In this document: positions 7,460 through 10,099 of the stretch, piece by piece | Layout of the letters: each line of letters begins with the position of its first letter | How positions within the stretch are numbered: the stretch's first letter is position 1 | NCBI GenBank assembly: GCA_029218485.1 | Contig: JAQXRK010000142.1 | Coordinates: forward strand, 1 to 10,099 | DNA: 10,099 nucleotides | Origin: a bacterium | GTDB taxonomy: Bacteria > Bacillota > Clostridia > Christensenellales > CAG-138 | Direction: 5' to 3' | Position numbers and translations under genes: made by a program | Notes under the pieces: generated by a model | The model's database searches: none | What the model saw: only the letters and a program-made list of their open reading frames with translations | Told to the model about the DNA's origin: nothing

Positions 7460-7471
7460 GCAGTATACTGC
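7460..7471. promoter_or_regulatory. 12-base palindrome in the leader of the binding-protein gene
   Basis: GCAGTATACTGC is a perfect palindrome 32 bases upstream of the start codon and inside the predicted 5' leader. Two more GCAGT words follow in the same plus-strand orientation at 7481 and 7507. A second short palindrome, ATCAGCTGAT, lies at 7514-7523. These could be operator sites for a repressor or small RNA stems. Read on the minus strand, the first also contains TATACT, a possible -10 box, but no good -35 lies 16-18 bases before it. Confidence 0.35.
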
Positions 7472-7557
7472 GGATAGAATGCAGTGATGTCCTGTGAACG
7501 CTTGTCGCAGTGTATCAGCTGATTCAACAAATATGTTTTCTTAATGTCTATTCATAA

Positions 7558-7586
7558 ATTTTAGTGCAAAACGCGGAGACATTCCA
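7558..7586 (-). promoter_or_regulatory. Promoter of the importer operon
   Basis: On the minus strand TGGAAT (7586-7581) is followed by a 17-base spacer and TAAAAT (7563-7558). The -10 is good and the -35 is weak, as expected for an activated promoter. The predicted start of transcription is near 7551, giving a leader of about 120 bases. The same layout, with TACATGGAA running into the -35, precedes the NagA-like gene at 8849-8881, which is the main support for this call. Confidence 0.55.
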
Positions 7587-7627
7587 TGTAAAATCTAAAC
7601 ATAATTTATGTAAAATTCTTGTAAAAT
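7582..7627 (-). promoter_or_regulatory. AraC-type operator: three direct repeats upstream of the importer operon
   Basis: Read on the minus strand, ATTTTACA occurs three times, at 7627-7620, 7616-7609 and 7594-7587. The half-sites TACAAGAAT, TACATAAAT and TACATGGAA start at 7623, 7612 and 7590, so they are 11 and 22 bases apart, one and two DNA turns. The last overlaps the -35. Direct repeats about 21 bases apart next to the -35 are typical of AraC-family activators, and the gene of such a regulator lies immediately upstream. Confidence 0.6.
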
Positions 7628-7702
7628 GCCCCGATTTGATTCGAGAAACTGCGAAATGTTTGGAAGAGAATGGCTTGCTGCTGTGGGAAACGGGAGCGTT
7701 TT

Positions 7703-7725
7703 GGGGAGCGGGCAATCCGCTCCCC
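7703..7725 (-). terminator. Hairpin after the AraC-family gene (weak terminator)
   Basis: Bases 7703-7711 pair perfectly with 7717-7725 (GGGGAGCGG and its complement, 5-base loop), and AGCGT/ACGCT outside can extend the stem across a small internal loop. It starts 31 bases past the stop of the regulator gene. On the minus strand it is followed by AAAACGC instead of a U-run, so it may end transcription inefficiently or just protect the 3' end. Confidence 0.4.
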
Positions 7726-7755
7726 GGACGCTGCTGCTGCGCCGCGGCGCGCCGG

Positions 7756-8748
7756 TCAGCGATCCTGACGGTCGGGCTGCTGCGGGTCGCCGTCCCCCCT
7801 GCTGCCGGAGATTCTGCCGGCCGGCTGCTCCGGATCGCCGTCAGCCTTCGCATCGGTGCGGATGTCCGCAGATGCGAGCGTATTCCGGTATTGCGAGGGG
7901 GACATGCAGGTATAGGTTTTGAAGACCTTGCTGAAGTGGAACTGATCGTAAAACCCGAGCTCCTCGGCAATTTTGCTCAGCGGGATCGAGGGGTCGGCAA
8001 GGTATTCGATCGACCGGGTAATCTTCAGGTTCTGTATATAGTGGGTGATCGTTTCGCCGGTCACCTGCTTGAACAGCTTGCACAGGTAGTTCGGGCTCAG
8101 CGAGATATAGCCACTCAGGTCCTGCAATGTGACGCCTCCGCTCAGATGCGCCTTGATATATTCCTGCAGCTCGGAGACCACCGCGTTCGTCCAGGTGTGG
8201 CCGGAGGATTCGCCGTCAAAGTTCAGCTTTTGCAGCAGCAGCGAGAAGAAGGCCTGAAGATAGCTGACGATGGCCTCCGTCGAGCCGGCGCGCGGGGCGC
8301 TCTGCTCCGCGAGGATTTCGCCGATGATGAAGTTGCCGGGGATGTGCAGGTCCGAACCCCAGACCTTGCTGCGCCCGCTGTCGGAATAGACCGTATAGCT
8401 TGTACGGACGATCTCGCCCGTGATGCTGACCCACAGCATGTTCGCGCTCTGCTCCGAAAAGGCGCCCCACTGCAGCCGGTGCCGCTGCTCGCAGGGGATG
8501 ATGCAGAACTGGTTTTTCGACAGGATGTAGCAGCGCTGGCCGATCTGCAGCCGGCTGTGACGATCGAGCTGGATCGCCATTTCATAGTATTTATGCGATT
8601 CAAAGGCGGTGAAGGCGTGGTGGCTTTCCGGAAGGGCGGTCTGCTGCGCAGCGTGCTCCGGGTGAAAGTTGATGTAATACTCCTCCAGATTTTCAGCCGT
8701 CAGGTTGTTGCGTATATGGGTTAACGTTTCAATAATGCCGCTTATCAT
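7756..8748 (-). CDS. AraC-family transcriptional regulator
   Basis: A 330-residue one-component regulator. The N-terminal part (about residues 20-120) fits a cupin-like ligand-sensing domain (FESHKYYEMAIQL, FCIIPCEQRHRLQW). The C-terminal AraC/XylS DNA-binding domain is at about 188-288 and has two helix-turn-helix units: LQDLSGYISLSPNYLCKLFK and IPLSKIAEELGFYDQFHFSK, ending in MSPSQYR. A charged tail of about 42 residues (289-330) follows, with a repeated DGDPxQP. The frame stays open to an ATG at 8820 (354 residues, AGGA 4 bases upstream). I prefer the ATG at 8748 because bases 8749-8820 are promoter-like and AT-rich and the protein start MISGIIETLTHIRN looks natural. The start is uncertain, since 8748 has no clear ribosome binding site. 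It probably activates the importer operon and the divergent NagA-like gene. Confidence 0.85.
   Translation of the reverse strand: MISGIIETLTHIRNNLTAENLEEYYINFHPEHAAQQTALPESHHAFTAFESHKYYEMAIQLDRHSRLQIGQRCYILSKNQFCIIPCEQRHRLQWGAFSEQSANMLWVSITGEIVRTSYTVYSDSGRSKVWGSDLHIPGNFIIGEILAEQSAPRAGSTEAIVSYLQAFFSLLLQKLNFDGESSGHTWTNAVVSELQEYIKAHLSGGVTLQDLSGYISLSPNYLCKLFKQVTGETITHYIQNLKITRSIEYLADPSIPLSKIAEELGFYDQFHFSKVFKTYTCMSPSQYRNTLASADIRTDAKADGDPEQPAGRISGSRGDGDPQQPDRQDR
7775..7842. repeat. Short direct repeat in the 3' end of the regulator gene
   Basis: Bases 7775-7794 (GGCTGCTGCGGGTCGCCGTC) recur at 7823-7842 as GGCTGCTCCGGATCGCCGTC, 48 bases apart, with 2 mismatches. They encode the DGDPQQP and DGDPEQP motifs of the C-terminal tail. 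Slippage or a small tandem duplication may have lengthened the tail. Confidence 0.6.
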
Positions 8749-8755
8749 ATTATAG

Positions 8756-8786
8756 AGTATACTACTTTTTGGGTACGGAAAGTCAA
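8756..8786 (-). promoter_or_regulatory. Candidate promoter of the AraC-family gene
   Basis: On the minus strand TTGACT (8786-8781) is followed by TATACT (8761-8756) with a long 19-base spacer, or by TAGTAT (8764-8759) with a 16-base spacer. With TATACT, transcription would begin at about the ATG at 8748, so the mRNA would have almost no leader. It overlaps the alternative upstream coding start, so the call depends on the start chosen for the gene. Confidence 0.35.
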
Positions 8787-8804
8787 GCGGCGACCCAAAA
8801 TACA

Positions 8805-8857
8805 TACATGGGGAAAGCATAAAATCCTACATGAACAACCTTGGAATCTACATGGAA
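8805..8857 (+). promoter_or_regulatory. AraC-type operator: three direct repeats upstream of the NagA-like gene
   Basis: TACATG occurs at 8805, 8828 and 8849, all in plus orientation, 23 and 21 bases apart, with related flanks (TACATGGGG, TACATGAAC, TACATGGAA). The proximal site runs into the -35 hexamer of the promoter at 8853-8881. The half-site TACATGGAA also occurs on the minus strand at 7590-7582 at the other promoter. The distal site lies about 19 bases upstream of the candidate -35 of the divergent regulator gene, so autoregulation is possible. Confidence 0.6.
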
Positions 8858-8881
8858 ACCGACCGCTGTTTTTTCTATAAT
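8853..8881 (+). promoter_or_regulatory. Promoter of the NagA-like gene
   Basis: TGGAAA (8853-8858), a 17-base spacer and a consensus TATAAT (8876-8881) form a promoter with a weak -35, consistent with activator dependence. Transcription should start near 8888, leaving a leader of about 177 bases before the ATG at 9065. The hexamer positions relative to TACATGGAA are the same as at the importer-operon promoter. Confidence 0.65.
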
Positions 8882-8887
8882 GAGAAA

Positions 8888-9064
8888 AAATGATTCAGCT
8901 CCATATGAACGATTTGGAATCCGATGAATCTTCCTTTACAGAGCGGGGCACACCCGTTGCACCCGAGAGAGACGGCGGCGCCTGCGCCCGCCGCGTATCC
9001 TTACCAACGAATCGTATGCTATGAGCGGAGCGAACCCCTCCGCAAAAGAAAGGAACGGCAAACC
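8888..9064 (+). other. Leader of the NagA-like gene with a possible 44-codon ORF
   Basis: This leader of about 177 bases contains an ATG at 8890, two bases after the predicted transcription start, opening a 44-codon frame to TGA at 9022-9024. The peptide begins MIQLHMNDLESDESS. There is no ribosome binding site, so it could only be read from a nearly leaderless end, and it may be chance. A GC-rich imperfect inverted repeat lies near 8971-8996, and a 6-base-pair stem at 9025-9030/9038-9043 precedes the gene's ribosome binding site. No known riboswitch was recognised. Confidence 0.3.
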
Positions 9065-10099
9065 ATGAACCGAACGCTGCTTCAACATGTGCGCATTGTG
9101 GACGGCTCCGTCCGCCCCGGCAATCTGCTTCTCGAAAACGGAAAGATTCTGGCCGTTCTGCCGGAACGCTGCGAGGTTATGGCCGACACCGTGATGGACT
9201 GCGGCGGGCTGTACGCCTCGGCCGGCCTGATTGAAATGCACACCCACGGCGCGGGCGGCCACGACTTTATGGACGGCACGCAGGAGGCCTACAACGGCGC
9301 GTGCGACGCGCATCTGCGCCGCGGCGTGACGACGATCCTGCCCACGACCGTCGCGGCAAGCCGGGAGGAATACCACCGCACGCTGGATGCGTTCCGCACC
9401 GCCAAGGCGGCGCGCAGCGACAGGCAATGCCTGCTCGGCATGCACTTTGAGGGGCCGTATTTCCCCGTGCAGCGGGCGGGCGGCATGGACCTGCGCTATA
9501 TCAGCGAGCCGATCCGCGAGACCTACATGGACCTGATCGAGTACGCGGATGGCAGCATCGCGCGCTGGACCGCGGCGCCGGAGCTGCCCGGGGCGGACCA
9601 ATTTGCGGAGGAGTGCGTGAAGAACGGCATTCTGCCTTCGATCGGCCATACCGACGCGACCATCCGCGATGTGCGCCGCGCGATTGAGCATGGCTTTTGC
9701 CATGTGACGCACCTGTACTCCGACATGTCCACCATTACCCGCGAGAGCGGCTTTCGCGTGCTGGGCGTGCTAGAAAGCGCCTACACGCTCAAAGAGCTTT
9801 GGGTGGAGGTGATCGCGGATGGGTGCCACCTGCCGCCGGATCTGATGAAGATGATCTATTCGTTCATCGGCCCCGAACGGCTGCAGCTCTGCTCGGACTC
9901 CATCCGGCCCGCCGGTACGGACGCCAAGGAGGTCATCGTCGGCAGCCTGGAGAACGGGATTCGCGGCATCATTGAGGATGGCGTGGCCAAGTTCCTTGAC
10001 CGCACCGCATTCCTCGGCAGCATCCAGCTCGGCATGGATCTGGTGCGGACGATGTATCAAAAGGTGGGTGCGGCGCTGCCGGACGCCATCCGCATGATG
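9065..10099 (+). CDS. NagA-like amidohydrolase (N-acetylglucosamine-6-phosphate deacetylase family), 3' end missing
   Basis: The first 345 codons are present; the family is usually about 380 residues, so perhaps 35-40 are missing. A short beta-sandwich start (1-50) leads into a TIM barrel. Key positions are the HxH of EMHTHGAGG (H59, H61), E129 in HFEGP, H195 in GHTDA, H216 in THLY, H255 in ADGCHLPP and catalytic D278 in CSDS. They sit at almost the same numbers as the metal and catalytic residues of characterised NagA proteins. Enzymes of this family remove the N-acetyl group from GlcNAc-6-phosphate in the cytoplasm. The substrate loops differ: PVQRAGGMD follows FEGPYF, and HLYSDMS replaces the usual HLYNAM, so the substrate may not be GlcNAc-6-phosphate. 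AAGGA lies about 10 bases before the ATG. It is divergent from the AraC-family gene. Confidence 0.85.
   Translation, partial: MNRTLLQHVRIVDGSVRPGNLLLENGKILAVLPERCEVMADTVMDCGGLYASAGLIEMHTHGAGGHDFMDGTQEAYNGACDAHLRRGVTTILPTTVAASREEYHRTLDAFRTAKAARSDRQCLLGMHFEGPYFPVQRAGGMDLRYISEPIRETYMDLIEYADGSIARWTAAPELPGADQFAEECVKNGILPSIGHTDATIRDVRRAIEHGFCHVTHLYSDMSTITRESGFRVLGVLESAYTLKELWVEVIADGCHLPPDLMKMIYSFIGPERLQLCSDSIRPAGTDAKEVIVGSLENGIRGIIEDGVAKFLDRTAFLGSIQLGMDLVRTMYQKVGAALPDAIRMM

Noticed and set aside
7460..7471. TATACT within the palindrome as the main -10 box of the importer operon
   Set aside because: No acceptable -35 hexamer lies 16-18 bases before it on the minus strand, whereas the promoter at 7558-7586 has correct spacing and a matching twin at 8853-8881.
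7690..7740. tRNA or small structured RNA gene around the GC-rich hairpin
   Set aside because: Only a single hairpin is visible; no cloverleaf, T-loop sequence or CCA end was found.
4149..9712. Other long open frames opposite clear genes (4149-5180 plus, 5515-6246 plus, 6286-7497 plus, 7564-8724 plus, 8936-9712 minus)
   Set aside because: They mirror the permease, ATPase, binding-protein, regulator and NagA-like genes and show no domain, signal or ribosome binding site of their own.

Overview
The window looks like chromosomal DNA of a GC-rich anaerobic Firmicute, probably a gut clostridium. This is an inference from strong GGAGG-type ribosome binding sites, a short lipoprotein signal, tightly packed or overlapping genes and the protein types present. 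No rRNA, tRNA, transposase or CRISPR array is visible.

Bases 1-646 hold the last 27 codons of an unrecognised plus-strand gene, a degenerate second copy of that gene tail with its 3' flank (about 327-331 bases further on), and a clear intrinsic terminator (522-560) for the minus-strand operon that converges on it.

Bases 647-7428 are one minus-strand operon. In transcription order it encodes a lipoprotein solute-binding protein (6304-7428), an ABC ATPase with a TOBE-type tail (5119-6225), a fused two-domain ABC permease (3366-5126), a Cof-type (IIB) HAD phosphatase (2489-3343), a second HAD hydrolase with a large cap (1609-2487) and a family-2 amidohydrolase (647-1537). The junctions are 8 overlapping bases, 22 bases, 1 base and 71 bases, apart from a 78-base gap with a strong hairpin after the binding-protein gene. 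The importer is of the FbpABC/PhnSTU/AfuABC type. The binding protein lacks the ferric-binding Tyr-Tyr pair, and two phosphatases follow, so I infer a phosphorylated organic ligand (sugar phosphate, other phosphate ester or phosphonate) rather than iron.

Upstream, on the same strand, is an AraC-family regulator (7756-8748). Divergent from it is the start of a NagA-like amidohydrolase (9065 to the window end, cut off).

The main discovery is regulatory. The promoter in front of the binding-protein gene and the promoter in front of the NagA-like gene share one architecture: TACATGGAA fused to the -35 hexamer, a 17-base spacer, then a -10 box, with another TACAT half-site 21-22 bases upstream in the same orientation. 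This is what one expects for AraC-type activation, and it ties the importer operon and the NagA-like gene into one regulon flanking the regulator gene. The whole could be an uptake and dismantling system for a phosphorylated, possibly N-acylated, small molecule. The substrate remains a hypothesis.
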